In this document: positions 30,620-43,725 of the stretch, piece after piece
Numbering within the stretch: position 1 is the stretch's first letter
Layout of the letters: each line of letters opens with the position of its first letter
NCBI GenBank assembly: GCA_947247005.1
Contig: OX365962.1
Span: 2,577,201 to 2,641,200, forward strand
Reading direction: 5' to 3'
Length of the DNA stretch: 64,000 nt
Source of the DNA: Spisula solida
Taxonomy: Eukaryota; Mollusca; Bivalvia; Venerida; Mactridae
Program-made: the position numbers and the translations under genes
Notes under the pieces: generated by a model
The model's database searches: none
The model's input: the letters and a program-made list of their open reading frames with translations, nothing else
Told to the model about the DNA's origin: nothing

Positions 30620-33445
30620 ATGTTTTTTGAGCCGTGACTAATTTATGCAGCAAAGTTTATTCACCCTAAAAGGGTAGGTTTATATAAGCAATACCAGCAT
30701 AAGTTAAATAAGTTGTTTCATTAAGTAACTGAATACGTGGCCCAATGGATAAAGCGATGTTCTATAAGACTTACTTTTCTAGGTTCTATCCTTGGTAGAG
30801 TCGCTTTTTATATATTTTTTTCAAATCCCTTGTTCAAGTATTTTACACAAGAAAGTTATGCATTTCCTGGAATTTATTTAATAATGAGTCTTTATTAGTC
30901 AAAATTAAGTGTCCTTAGTAACCGCGCGTAATTATATAAGTTTGGCTGCGACTAGAAAAAATACTGGTGAAGATGCTCTTATGATAAAGAATATTTAACA
31001 TGGTTCATATTTACAGAAATGGTGCAAGGAGTTTATTTATAAAATAGTCTATGTGTATTGAACAGGACACAAACACTGGCGTTAGATATTGCAATAAACT
31101 GTCTTTAAGCACCCACTATATATTCAAATGCATCATCCGACTATGAGACAGACACCACTGACGGATAGCCAACCAATACACCAAGTCGAAAATCTTTGAC
31201 ACACGTTTAAGTATTGGATCCAGTAAAAGGTAAATTAATACTGGGTCCGTGGAAAGAAATGAAAACAGTGAAACATGAAAACCCATTGCTTGTAGATTGA
31301 AAAGTCATTATAATAAAATGACTTTTAAACAATGTTTTCATGTTCTTGATGAAAAAGAAACAAAAATATGTAGTTGAGAAAAAAGTGTTATCAGGACTTG
31401 AACCCGCATGTCTTAGATTGAGCCAGCGATACTGACAATGTCATGTCATACAAAAATATATATCAACGCAATTTAATTGCATCCCAACCAGTATATTCAC
31501 ATACCATGACTAAATAGTGTAATCTCCCGTCACGGCTCAAAACTCGTGGTTGATCTACTATCCGACCAGGGATACCTGACAGTGACGTCACATTGTGTTT
31601 ACAATCCAATGTTTACTTTATTAATTGTATTACAAAAATGTGGATTATCATTATATTTCTTTACCTATAATCCCAATATGATATCGTAGTCGAGAGGATA
31701 ACGGGCAGTATTAGTAGTTGAAAGGTATCGAGTTCGAACCCCGTCAGCGTAACTTTTTCCCGCTCGTTACTATTTTGCAATTGAATACAAATTATGTGTG
31801 AAAAATGAATTACATCTTTGTCATTTCACTAAACTTAAGATGGCTAATTTGAATGGCTAAGAACGTGTTTTAGATTATTGTAGTGAGTCTCTTTTTAAGA
31901 ATAATGAGAAAGCAGCGTCTGTTCTAAACGTGTTTTTGAGATAATGTGATTTTTAAGAGCTTTTATTAATCATAAGGCAAAAGAATATTTTCAAATTCGT
32001 TATTGTATTAAATCATTAAATATGTTTCCTGTATATTGTACAAAAATACATTCATATAGTTTGTCTACCACAAGCTTTGAACTTGGACCACCTGTGTGAG
32101 AAGCAGCCTACACATCCACAGGACCAGGTTTTGTTTGGACTATTAGAATTGATAAGGACATACTTCTATTTAATAAAATCATTAATCCGTTAGGGCTATA
32201 CCCTGATTATTTATAGATTGTTGACAAAATGACGTAACTGTCAAAAATTGTTGGTCGGATAGTATATCTGACCAGGAATACCTGACAGTGACGTCACATT
32301 GTGTTTACAATCCAATGTTTATTTTATTAATTGTTCTACAAAAATGTGGATTATCATTATATTTCTTTTCCTATAATCTCAATATGATATCGTAGTCGAG
32401 AGGATAACAGGGCAGTATTAGTAGTTGAAAGGTATGGAGTTCGATCCCCGTCAGCGTAACTTTTTTCCGCTCGTAACTATTTTGCAATTGAATACAAATT
32501 ATGTGTGAAAAATGAATTACATCTTTGTCATTTCACTAAACTTAAGATAGCTAATTTGAATGGCTAAGAACGCGTTTTAGATAATTGTAATAAGTCTTTT
32601 TTATGAATAACGAGAAAGCAACGTCTGTTCTAAACGTGTTTTAGAGATTATGTCATTTTTAAGAGCTTTTATTAATCATAATTATGACAAAAGAATATTT
32701 TCAAATTCGTTATTGTATTAAATCATTAAATGTGTGCCCCGTATATTGTACAAAAAATACATTCATATAGTTTGTCTACCACAAGCTTTGAACTTGGACC
32801 GCCTGTGTGAGAAGCAACAAACACATCCACAGGACCATGTTTTGTTTGGACTATTAGAATTGATAAGGACATACTTCTATTTAATAAAATCATTAATCCG
32901 TTGGGGATATACCCTGGTTATTTATAGATTGTTGACAAAATGACGTAACTGTCAAAAATTGTTGGTCGGATAGACTACATACATGTATATTATATAAATT
33001 ATGAACTCCTTGAAAACTTTCTGTATAAGGTATTTAACACGAGCCATATTAAATATTCATTATCATACCAACATCTTCACCAGTATGTTAACTAGTTGAA
33101 GCCATTACACGTTTATATATAGTTACACGCTGTTACTATGACTAACGACACTTAATTTTGACTAATAAATCGCTAATTATTAAATACATTTCAGGAAACT
33201 TTCGTGTGTAATATTACTTGAACAAGCGATTTGAAAAAAATATATAAAAAGTGATCATACCAAGGATCGAACCTGTAAAAGTAAGTCTCAGAAGACATCG
33301 CCGTATCCATTGGGCCACGTATTGAGTTACTTACAGAAACTACTTATTTAACTTATGTTGTTATTGGATATATATGCATACCCTTTTAGGGTGAATCAGC
33401 TTTGCTGCATAAATTAGTCACGGCTCAAAAAACATGGTTTATCTA
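30620..33445. mobile_element. Composite repeat: ~400-bp inverted arms with tRNA-like heads around two direct copies
   Basis: The left arm (about 30625-31015) and right arm (about 33035-33445) are inverted copies sharing ACCATGTTTTTTGAGCCGTG, ACCCTAAAAGGGTA, a tRNA-Arg-like head (CGTGGCCCAATGGATA with a B box near 30780) and TACTGGTGAAGATG. Between them, 31560-32225 and 32268-32945 are near-identical direct copies, each with another tRNA-like piece (GTCGAGAGGATAACGGG and GAGTTCGAACCCCG). These are probably several SINE-type insertions and a local duplication. No gene. Confidence 0.65.
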
Positions 33446-33601
33446 TAAAGTACATGTACATGTGAACAAAATGTAAATACAACGAGATTAAAGGTTTATT
33501 GAACATTTACTTCAAACAGAGCGTTAACATTGAATTTCTGCTCAAACAATTTAAAACAGCAACCAGCCAGCAAATGTAGGCAACTGTGAATCTATATAAT
33601 A

Positions 33602-34022
33602 CAGGGTAACAATACCACGTGACTTTTGACTACAGTTACAAGTAGAAATTTGTAAAAATTGGAGCACAAATATAGCCATAAGTATTTTATTTCTTCATCG
33701 ATTTCGATAAAATATACGCTACGCTAAGGGGAAAAGTATTTGCTTTCCGTGAAATATAAGACCTTTTTCAGAAGTTTTACCGATTTTTCTATTCCCCTGT
33801 GAAACCTACACGTTCCACGGTTTCACAAGGTAATGGACAAAACGGCAGAGCCGCGGAAAAAGATTTTATACATCATGGAAAGCAAAGAATTGTCCCCTTA
33901 GCGTGGCGTATATTTCATAGAAATCCATGAAGAAATAAAATACTTATGGCTTTTTTATTTTCCAATGTTTACCAATTTCTTCTTGTAACTGTAGTCAAAA
34001 GTCACGTGGTATTGCTACACTG
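33602..34022. mobile_element. MITE-B copy 1 (421 bp) in the C1q exon, TSD TAATA
   Basis: Foldback element: nearly the whole length is an inverted repeat. The ends read CAGGGTAACAATACCACGTG (mutated left) and CACGTGGTATTGCTACACTG (right). A perfect 5-bp duplication TAATA lies at 33597-33601 and 34023-34027. Removing element plus one duplication rejoins the C1q frame. Confidence 0.93.
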
Positions 34023-34199
34023 TAATAGTCCACGTTGCACCCGGTTCCAACGGACCGTCTGATAAATACGCGATCACCAGCCGATACATTAGTAACAATT
34101 AAACCTCGGGCGGTGCCGAAATCATTACTAGTATCGGAATTCACATCAGCTCTTCCCCTGACATCCCCATTCACCACTATTTCTGTCGTATACAAATTA

Positions 34200-34621
34200 C
34201 AGTGTAGCAATACCATGTGGCTTTTGGCTACAGTTACAAGTAGAAATTTGTAAACATTGGAACACAAATATAGCCATAAGTATTTTAATTCTTGATCGAT
34301 TTCTATAAAATACACGCCACGCTAAGGGGAAAAGTATTTGCTTTCCATAAAATATAATATCTTTTTCAGCAGTATTACCGATTTTTCAATTACCCTGTGA
34401 AACCTAAACGTTCTACGGTTTCACAAGGTAATGGACAAAACGGCACAGCGGCTGAAAAAGATTTTATATTTCAAGGAAAGCAAATAATTGTCTCCTTAGC
34501 GTGCTGTATATTTCATAAAAGTCGATGAAGAAATAAAATACTTATGGCTATATTTGTGTTCCAATGTTTAAAAATGTCTTCTTGTAACTGTAGCCAAAAG
34601 TCACGTGGTATTGCTACACTG
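34200..34621. mobile_element. MITE-B copy 2 (422 bp) in the C1q exon, TSD AATTA
   Basis: Same family: CAGTGTAGCAATACCATGTG to CACGTGGTATTGCTACACTG. The target duplication AATTA is perfect at 34195-34199 and 34622-34626. Its centre has CCTGTGAAACC and GGTTTCACAAGG, the family's central hairpin. Confidence 0.95.
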
Positions 34622-34875
34622 AATTAGCCCTGGCATTGATCGTCCACGTATGTACCAGTGACCGGGACCATATATATACCATCGTTCTGATTGTAACCAT
34701 TACCTATATCAATATCTTCCCCACCGTACACCAGCGTGTTGTCGTTATGTAAGCATTTAGTTCCTAGAGAGTGAGCGAGGAACGCTATATTCGCAGAGGA
34801 CGGCGCTGAAAGTAAAAAAAAAACAACAACACTTTTAAGTATACATGTAGAGTTTAACTAAAGCATTGAGATAAG

Positions 34876-35212
34876 GCCCCGAGTTCCCGAAGCTTCTCAA
34901 GTACAAATTACAGCTCAAATTTGGAATTTGTTTGAGATAAATCTGAAGTTGGAGATGATCTCAGGCCCCGATCTCCCGAAACATTACTATCTGAGCCAAA
35001 TTTCAACTCAAATTGAGTCACTTATTGTTTGAGATAGTTTTCATGCGAAATTGCACTCTAAATTGGTATAACAAAACAGAATATGTATGCTGAGTTTATA
35101 ACTGTAACATTTCGAGAGCTTGAGCTTTATGCTTATCTTAAATTCAGACTCTGAAATGAGCAAAATGTCAATTTGAGGTGAGATTTCTAATTGCGATGTT
35201 TCGGGAGATCCG
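34876..35212. mobile_element. MITE-C copy 2 with an adjoining truncated copy
   Basis: 34962-35212 runs from CAGGCCCCGATCTCCCGAAA to a decayed right end TTTCGGGAGATC. 34876-34961 is another, cut-off left half (GGCCCCGAGTTCCCGAAGC). Both lie in the intron of the C1q pseudogene. Confidence 0.8.
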
Positions 35213-36022
35213 ACTCAGATCGTGGTACTGCAATATACTTCTTACAATGGTTCTGTCATGCGAGTCATTAGTTCACAATAAAGAATATAAATTTAATCGT
35301 AACTTTACGATTTCCGTAAGTGCTTTGATAAAACAGTACCCAGGCGGTTCGTTTTACGGCTTCTTATATGCCAGTTTGTTTACCAGTGGTTCACGCATGA
35401 TATTGTTCATACAAAATATACTTACAGTTTAAGAACCGTCTGCGGTGTGGTCTGTCTTGGAGATAACCCCAATCTTCGCCGTTTCGTCTTATATGAACAT
35501 CTCCGCTCGCACGTGGTTGGTCATCTTCAGCTTCGTTTGAGTTGTTATCATCTTCACCATGGCGGATTGCATCAACTTGCTCAATCGCGTTTTCTAAAAT
35601 CTCAACACGAGTTTTAAGAATGTTGTTTTCATTTTGAACATTTTCTACGCACACTTCCAACTACAACGAAACACAAAACGACTAAGGAAGATCTTGCCAT
35701 CTCGTCTATGAGCTCCGGGAACCGTAATGTTTTAAACCTAACTCTGCGAGGCTCTTTTATACATTATGTACAAGGGAGCATTGCCACTTACGTATTTGTT
35801 AGTACATTACATTGAATTACTACGAATTCACTACGGCAGTCATGTGTTTAGGTTATACAGCGCTGTACCAAGAAAATTAATGACGTAATGTTATCAGGCA
35901 GGTGCGGTATATGGTCATCTTTCATGCCTAGTTGTTTACGAATGCAAGACGTTTGGTTCAGAAAGTAAGGCACTTTAATATATCTGTACTACTATTCTTC
36001 CATCGTTTGTGTAAAAACTTGT

Positions 36023-36223
36023 ACAGTTCAACCTCTCCAGAGTGACACCCATTGGGAACACAGAATTTTGTTGATGTGTAGAGCTTGTGACTCTAGAGAG
36101 GTAAATTATATAGTGAATCGATTTCAAAGATTGAGATCTTTGGTTACTTCTAGACCAAAATGTTTATGTTGCTTAAGAGTGGTTGATATTGTATGCAAGT
36201 CGCTCTGGAAAGGTTGAACTGCA
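36023..36223. mobile_element. MITE-like element, ~200 bp, with CAACCTCTCCAGAG ends
   Basis: Left TACAGTTCAACCTCTCCAGA, right CGCTCTGGAAAGGTTGAACTG, TA-flanked. Resembles the element at 44609-44784. Confidence 0.65.
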
Positions 36224-36499
36224 CATGTTTTTAATTACATGTATGTCTTTAAATCACCGTACTGGTACAGCAAATATAATTGTTTCAAGGGTGTGGTGTT
36301 AGTTTATAAAATCGTCTAAAACAACGGATAGATTAAGTCTCATCCTCAGTAGTGTCCATACCACTGGAAGCATCTATAAAGCATTTTGTTGTTAAACAAC
36401 TAACAACACTTACACCAAATACAATTGATACAACAGAACGTTAATATCTAATTAGCTAAAATAACGGTGCTTATGACGTTACGCAAAATAGGTCCAACA

Positions 36500-37330
36500 A
36501 GATTATATTACGTCAGACAGGGAAGGCAGCACTCAACTTAACCAACCGAGCACAGAAAACATTAAAAACACACAACGCACAATGCCCAACTGAACCAACC
36601 GAGCACAGAAAACATTAAAAACACACAACGCACAATGCCCAACTGAACCAACCGAGCACAGAAAACATTAAAAACACACAACGCACAATGCCCAACTGAA
36701 CCAACCGAGCACAGAAAACATTAAAAACACACAACGCACAATGCCCAACTGAACCAACCGAGCACAGAAAACATTAAAAACACACAACGCACAATGCCCA
36801 ACTGAACCAACCGAGCACAGAAAACATTAAAAACACACAACACACAATGCCCAACTGAACCAACCGAGCACAGAAAACATTAAAAACACACAACGCACAA
36901 TGCCCAACTGAACCAACCGAGCACAGAAAACATTAAAAACACACAACGCACAATGCCCAACTGAACCAACCGAGCACAGGAAACATTAAAAACACACAAC
37001 GCACAATGCCCAGCTGAACCAACCGAGCCCAGAAAACATTAAAAACACACAACGCGCAATGCCCAACTGAACCAACCGAGAACACATAAAGAAGCAATGC
37101 CCAACTAAACAAGCATAGATCCGCCTAAGTCCAAGCTGTCGAAAAGTATAATAAATTATGACTAGCTGATTGACCCTGTTTCCACAGCAAAAAGACTATA
37201 ATGCCTAGTTTTAGCTGTCAGAAATCTTAAAACGAAGAAGTGCCCAACACACTACCGACCAAGAAAATTAAACATCCCTTGTCCCACTGCTTAAAAGCTG
37301 AAACTTGTGACGCGACGTCAATAAGAAATC
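36500..37330. mobile_element. Dispersed element carrying a 53-bp VNTR (about 10 copies)
   Basis: Shares AAGTCAGACAGGGAAGGCAG or near variants, CCAAGCTGTCGAAAAGTATA, and GAAGTGCCCAACACACTA with 56580-57125. The internal unit (CCCAACTGAACCAACCGAGC plus ACAGAAAACATTAAAAACAC and tail) is repeated about ten times here (36540-37085) but only about twice in the other copy, so the VNTR expanded after insertion. A small piece also lies at about 41070-41100. Confidence 0.85.
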
Positions 37331-37559
37331 GAAAAGCAAAGCACTAAACAGGAATTAAAATATTCAAACATATTCAATTAGGCATGATATAACTTTAAAC
37401 AAATGATGATGTATCATTGTCTTGTAAAGTGAACTCGCCATGTAACGCTAGTTTCGTGGTTCCCTCTCGAGATAACATACTACGTATGAAATGACTCTCT
37501 CTCTTCTGTGAATGCATAAACATTCCAATTTCGGTGAAATCGTGTACTTTGAAGAAAGC

Positions 37560-38210
37560 ATATGTCCCACTGAACAATTTCTGCCTCTGCGATGTACATG
37601 TACTCCCGATGGGAATTAATGAGCTTCGGGAGGCATTGGAAACAGGTTCCTCGTGGTCTAGGAGAAGCTACGGGGAAGTCATGAGACAATTTGTGAAATC
37701 GGGAGGAATCGTGATGAATCGGGAGGGGTCGGGAGAATTTCCGATGGTTTCCCGTCTTTATGCGTCGGTCCATCTGCCTCGGGCATGTACTGCCGATTGA
37801 AATCAGGAGGTTCTCCGATGTCTGAGGGAAACTCCCCCGATGTCTCGGGGAATCTTCGGGAAGTCTTAAGACAGTTAGTGACATCGCGAGTACATCGGGA
37901 AATTTCAATGCATTCGGGCTTTATTTCGGCGACACATTCGCGGTCTTGGGATAAATCCCCGAATATTCATTAATATTTATCGGGCATGATTCGGGGGTAC
38001 CGGGAGGCATCGGGAGAACTCCCGATGTGTTTCCGACCTTATACGTCGGTCGCATTGCCTCGGGGATGTACTGTCGATGACAATGATTAGTAGCTTCGGG
38101 GACAGGTTCTGCAAAAACATCGGGAGCATCAGGAGCCATAAGAGGCAATCGGGGAAACAAGGTGTAATTCCCCATCACCGATTAGGAATTCCTCAGTGGG
38201 ACCTAGGCTG
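37560..38210. mobile_element. Foldback-type element rich in CGGGAG/CTCCCG
   Basis: GTCCCACTGA on the left and TCAGTGGGAC on the right may be the ends. Inside, two related blocks share CCGATG-TTTCCCG/TTTCCGA-TTATGCGTCGGTC and GCCTCGGG-ATGTACTG. ORFs of 60-142 codons on both strands are by-products of the GC-rich repeats. Confidence 0.55.
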
Positions 38211-38423
38211 TAGTAACTGGAATTGTCAAACCACTTTAACCATACAATTCATTTCGTTTTGCGTTCGACAAAGTGTTAGCGGGTACTAAATAGATTGGTG
38301 TCAGGGACTTTACCCGCCATGTTTGCTGTTTTGGCGTTCTCTCTGAAGAGTATTCCAACGCCGTTCATCCAAAATATGCTTGGTAAAATAATAATAATGT
38401 TTATTTTCCCCCAACGTTTTGCC

Positions 38424-38968
38424 GGGGGGGGGGGGGGGGTTAGGAGGTACAACCATCTATTTTTTCGCAGGGAGAGTTCCAGCCAAATAGTTTGGTCAAA
38501 GGAGATCCAACCAGCTATTTATATTTAACATATAACCACATTTTTAATGAGGGATCCAGACCGGCGGTGGGAGGGTGTGCGATGGCGTCCAGTTATTAGC
38601 CTAACATTTTTAATCTGATCATCTTTAAACTTGATGACAATGTTTATTATCATGCTATCTAGGCCAAGTTCGTTATCATCCTAACTCTCTCAGGCATTAT
38701 TATATCATGGCGCTTGAATTACAAAAATAGGATTGCCTGGCCGAGATTATGATATAACCTAAAGGTTTCACTTCCCCCTCAAACTTGCTGACGATTCATA
38801 TTTATTCAAGAAATAAAAATCTGTTCGCGTATTTTGTCGGTGAATAAAACGCGGGCAGGCGTTTGGATGCGGAAAAATTAAATCACGAGTGCGTAGCGTA
38901 ATTTTCCGCATCCGAACGAGTGTCCATGTTTTATTCAACGACAAAATACAAGAACAGAGTTTTTATTT
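38424..38968. other. Poly-G tract and ~160-bp palindrome
   Basis: A run of G (about 17) lies at 38424-38440. The palindrome 38810-38968 pairs AAATAAAAATCTGTTC, ATTTTGTCGGTGAATAAAAC and GGATGCGGAAAA with their complements. Nothing coding. Confidence 0.6.
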
Positions 38969-41900
38969 CGATTCTAAATACGATAATATCCCGTACTATT
39001 TTACTGCGCGCATTCCATTTTCATAATTCCACGCTGAAATTGAGTGGATTATTAGCTTGTACAATTACCTCCCTCGTTAATGAAAAAGACCTTCGTTATT
39101 TTCTGAAGTTAATAACACATTTTAAACATTGAAACAATTTTAATAACACGAGTATTGGGTATCTATTTCGTGAAATGAAAAATATAAATTAATTAATTAT
39201 CAGAAATGTAAACTTAGTTTCGAGAGTATATTGGAGTTTCTAAAAATAGATGCGTCGTAGCTGTAACACTGTATACTCGTGCAACCTGTATAATAAATAT
39301 GTCACGTGATACGGGGCGTAAATAGTAACAGCCAAATTGACTGTTATGTTTTGTTGCGGTAATAATACATGCCCTGGTTTGCTCTATGCGTATATGAATT
39401 AATCCGCAGATCGTGTTAGAATGGTTTTCACAATCAATATTTTTCATTTTCATTACCTTAGCCCAGACTGGTGTATTTTGTGACATTTTGGAGTCAGTCT
39501 TGTTAAATTCTATTATTGGTCAATTTTGGATGTTCTGTTTGCATTCAACATAAGCAATGTACTTCTCACAGGTCCGTGCTTGACAGGGAACAATCAACGC
39601 GGATTGCATGGAGGTAGTTCTAACGATGTTGTCTATGAATGTAATTATTTTATAGAGATATCGAATACCAAATCTGACCACTTTAGTACAAAAGCAACTT
39701 TCTAAGATAACATAAATTTTACAAAATAAATTTCATTTTACTCTGTATCAATGATACAGTTACCTGTGGTATTTTTAGGCTATAATTGCAATTCACCAGT
39801 CTGAGTGCTGAGTGTGGCACTCAGATCCAATAATTACATTTACACCTCATAAATAGTACAAAATGGCAAAGAGAATGCATTAAATGTTATTTTCAACACT
39901 CATTGACTATTTTATACATTTTCCTATTCTAAATTTGCAATCTAGGACAAATGAAAGCTCATTATATTACATTTTCAATATTTGAGTGTTGAGTGCTGGG
40001 TGTAAGTATTCGATGTAATCCCGGCCAATGGATGAAATCAATCCACCTTTGACCATTGTACCGGAAACATACTATTATCCACAATTATTCTTCTACCAGA
40101 TATCCTATCTCCTAAATACCACTGATAGATACCAGGGATCATTCCTGATTAAATTATCTTCAATTTGTACTAAACTTGACCTTAAATGTAGTTCACCTTA
40201 CAGAACAATAACACGACGTTATGAAATGGGGTCGATGTTTAGATGGATCAATCAAACACAAGCTATAAAATATTGCTGCTCATTGGCGGATTTTAAAACC
40301 AAGACTTTGTTTGGGACAATGATAGATATATGTATATAAGTACATGTATGCCCAATACAGCGTTTTCATTGGTCAATTTAAGACAAATCGCAGAATGCAG
40401 CCTTTTCATTGGATAATTCAAACCGCAATAAATTCAAACATTTTCATATGTCTACATGTATTTCAAGAATGTAATACAAACAGGTACACTATTTGAATGA
40501 GTTTCATTTGTGATATATTCCAGAGAATTTGACACGACTCTCGACCTTTAAATTAGCATAATTTAACAGCTGATATATTGTCTATATTTATAACCCCGAC
40601 CGTATGTTTATATAAGCAGGGAGTATTACGAAGACGCACCAGGTGTAATACCAAAACAAATCTAAAGAACCGATATTGCACGATTTGCTCGCGGAAATTT
40701 ATATATTTTTTTTATTTAACGCAATTACCTTGTAATATATTCATGCATAAAGGTCAGGATCGTGTCAAATTCTCTGTGCTATTCACTGCTGAACGCATCA
40801 ATGCTGATATATTGGTCATAAAACACCAAATAACTTTGTTTTTTAAAGGAGCATGCCCTAGAACTGAAGTGTCTCGAATAGCAATCAAATTGGTATCATT
40901 TTAAAACCTAAGTCAAATAATGAAAACCCTGTAAAAAGTTACGAAATATCCCGCTAGTTTTAACATTTTTTTCAAGAATAACTAAATATCGTTGTCGTAA
41001 ATTAAAGGCTGATAGCCTTTTATTCAAACCGATATACAAAATATCGAGTAAATTTTTAAGTCAAAAAGATTATAATAAGTCAGACAGGGAAGGCAGTTCT
41101 TCTTTGACTTTTCGGTAGTAGTTGGTTTTACAAGTGATACACGCAATGTTGTTGTATGCAAACCAAGACACTCCAGTTTCTGGGTATGCCCCTTTAACTA
41201 AATGTTATGTTATAAATGTCTGAAAACTAGATCTACTCTTTACTTATGGATTTTTTATTTATTTTCATTTTGTTCAACATGACCTGTTCCGATTTTCATG
41301 AAAATAGGTTCGTAAGAAGCGCCTAGTGATGCGTTAATATTGCAAACATGTATGTGTCTTAAATACGGTCGTGAGTAGACCTTTTCCTTCTTAGCAAGAA
41401 GTAGTATCATACTGTGTATTGTCTGACCACATTAGAATAAGTCTCCGAGCCTGTACTAGTTATTAAAGACTGACGAGTCGCAGATAAATGAGGTTTACTA
41501 ATATCCTACTGCCTCGTTTAACAGTTTCATAGGCGCATGCGCACTCGCACAAACAAATTCAAAACGATTCTACACCATATTTTTAAAGATAAATTGTTTA
41601 ACTTAACTAATAAAAGCAAAAATCTATAACAAATGTTTATGAAAAGACGTAAAATTATAGCTTTTATATGTCAAGGTCGGTGCTCTGAATCTTGTTGACT
41701 GGTAACCATGAAATCCGTGCCTGCCTAAAAACTTGTCTGTATTGGGACCCCATGTGGTGAAATTTTAAATTTGTTTTTAAATTAAGTAAATTTGGAGTAG
41801 TACTTATCAAACTGTGTTCTCAGTCTGGGTGTTACAGTATGTGATAATAAATAAACTGCGTAATGAAAATATCACGTAAAAATAATTAACACCAGATGAA

Positions 41901-43426
41901 GAATACCATTAGGAATAATTACTACCCTAATTTAACTCGTCGTCAAGGAGGCAACTATGATGTGTCGTCCAAAATGAATGTCTCAATTGATACCTACTAT
42001 TTGTGTGATTATTATTTTGGGTAAGTGTACCATGCTAACAAATGTAAAAGATCTGTTTGAGCTTAATTAATCCAAGCACGGATTTCATGAGAAGACACGA
42101 AAATAAGAGACAGAGCTAAACAACAATCCGAAAATAAATCGAAAATAAACTAGGATTCCTGTAATTGAAGGCTATCGTACTTATATCCCTTTTCGGCAGG
42201 ACTATCCCACGAGCGGTATACGAACCGCGCATGCGCACGACAAGACTTACAATTACATTCTCGTTCAAAGTTCACTAAAGGTATTGATAAAAAATTTAAG
42301 TACATTTAGAAAAAAACTGAGAGTCTATGTAATGGGGTCAGGAAAAATGATAAGCGCAAACAAGACGAAGTGAAATTACCAGTTCTGATTATATACGTGA
42401 CGTGGTATTTGTACATTTGAACGTGTAACTTAGTGTTGAAAGTTGATAGAGCACTGTCGTCCTCGCTTAGTTCATGGATTGGGCAACATAGTTTAAGAAC
42501 ATGAAAGATAAAAGTTTAAGTCGGAACAGAGTCCTGGGAAATGCATACTTAAGCCGTAATAATAGGAAAATGTGCGTTTCTGCATTGTCCGTCAATAGTT
42601 GTTATTTTAAGTGATGATTGTCAAGAAATAACACAACGTCAGAGGAAATGACCACAATGGTACTTTCAAATAATCATTCGGCTGCCTAAATATGTTCACC
42701 TTAAGTGGATCACATAAATATCAACCGACTAATGATTAAAAACAAACCGTCGTCCGAAATCGATATCCATTTGTATGTATACTTTCGTTTTCGTGCGAAG
42801 AATGGGACTATACCCGACGACGGTGCCTACCAGTGTTGAATATCGATGGCATCGTCCAAAATTACCCGCATGCAAGCTTATTATCAATTACTACATGTAT
42901 ATTTTGTAAACTACTGTTACCCATGCGTGTTTGTGTATAATCTGTTGTTACAAATAAAATCTGACCAAATAAAGAATATTGTAGTGTGTGTAATGTTGAC
43001 AAAAATAGCATCAGGGGCGACATGTTGCTTGGTATTATGGTAAATTCTAAAAATAACTTTTAACTGTAGCCTGAAATTTTGACTTGGACCTGTAGCCATG
43101 ATTTCAAATTAAACGAAAATGTCAGATTATTGCCATGAATAATTACAACATGTATTTTGTTTGTTGCGAAATAGCCTCCGGTGTTCCCGGTAGGTGTAAA
43201 GATGACTCTTTAATCACGCATAAAGTAGATAATGCAAGACAAACAAGACGGCTTGACACTGTAGTCCGCTCTAAAATTAACATATTTACTCTGGTAATTC
43301 CTGTAGCGCAGTTGACTGTTGACTGATAGTTCTGTTCAGCAGTTTTAGCGCGGGAAAGTTTGTAGTGTATCAAAATATCAAGGAAGTAGAAAATATATTT
43401 TAGCAATGTATAATGGACATGCATGC
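38969..43426. other. Intergenic stretch with no gene recognised
   Basis: It contains a related copy of the 243-636 MITE at about 39776-40026, and a short piece of the 36500 element near 41070. A 103-codon plus frame at 40028-40339 has no recognisable family, and no splice-bounded exon was found. Otherwise AT-rich. Confidence 0.45.
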
Positions 43427-43725
43427 AGCAATATTTTGAGATTTTGGCATATTTGACAAAGTGAAAGTAGAGTAGGGTAAAATCGGCCCGCGCGTCTGTA
43501 AAATGTGTCTACCTCTTTTGACGAACAAAATCTTTCTTATATTAAACATGACGCCCTGTTTTTTTTGTCTTATTTTGTAGCTGCAACATACTGCTTTTCA
43601 ATGATATAGGTCTGTGAACTGACCTTAGACTTTAACATGATATGATCTGGGGCTGACAATTGTCACTTTACATTGAGTTAAAGAACAATTTTATTTAGTG
43701 GCTTGTGACCTAAAGAATGGTCAAT
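43427..43725. repeat. Dispersed repeat shared with 58591-58882
   Basis: Shared phrases in order: TTTTGAGATTTTGGCATATT, TGACAAAG, CGCGCGTCTGTAAAA, TTTGACGAACAAAATCTTTC, ATCTGGGGCTGACAATTGTC. About 85-90 percent alike by eye. Unclassified transposon. Confidence 0.75.

Larger units (their letters stand above)
33551..35700 (-). pseudogene. C1q-domain protein gene, disrupted by two MITEs and two frame breaks
   Basis: Exon 1 (35700-35426) opens with ATG and MARSSLVVLCFVVVG, a signal peptide. A one-base frame change then leads into a coiled-coil stretch (ENVQNENNILKTRVEILENA), a polar linker and donor AACT|GTAAGT. Exon 2 has acceptor TTTCAG|CGCCGTCC at 34805 and the start of a C1q domain (ANIAFLAHSLGTK, GNGYNQNDGIYMVPVTGTY). 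A second frame shift falls at TACG|TGG, best explained by an ~8-base slippage deletion. MITE-B then interrupts at 34621-34200 and again at 34022-33602. Between the MITEs lies TTEIVVNGDVRGRA and GDRVFIRR; after the second comes a C-terminus PTFAGWLLF and stop (33551). C1q-domain secreted lectin-like proteins are numerous in bivalves. Dead, or at most a polymorphic null allele. Confidence 0.85.

Noticed and set aside
37480..37908. 142-codon minus ORF rich in Pro/Arg/His
   Set aside because: Derived from the CGGGAG-rich foldback element; open frames appear on both strands.
40028..40339. 103-codon plus ORF
   Set aside because: No recognisable family, no acceptor or donor in consistent phase, and no neighbouring exon.
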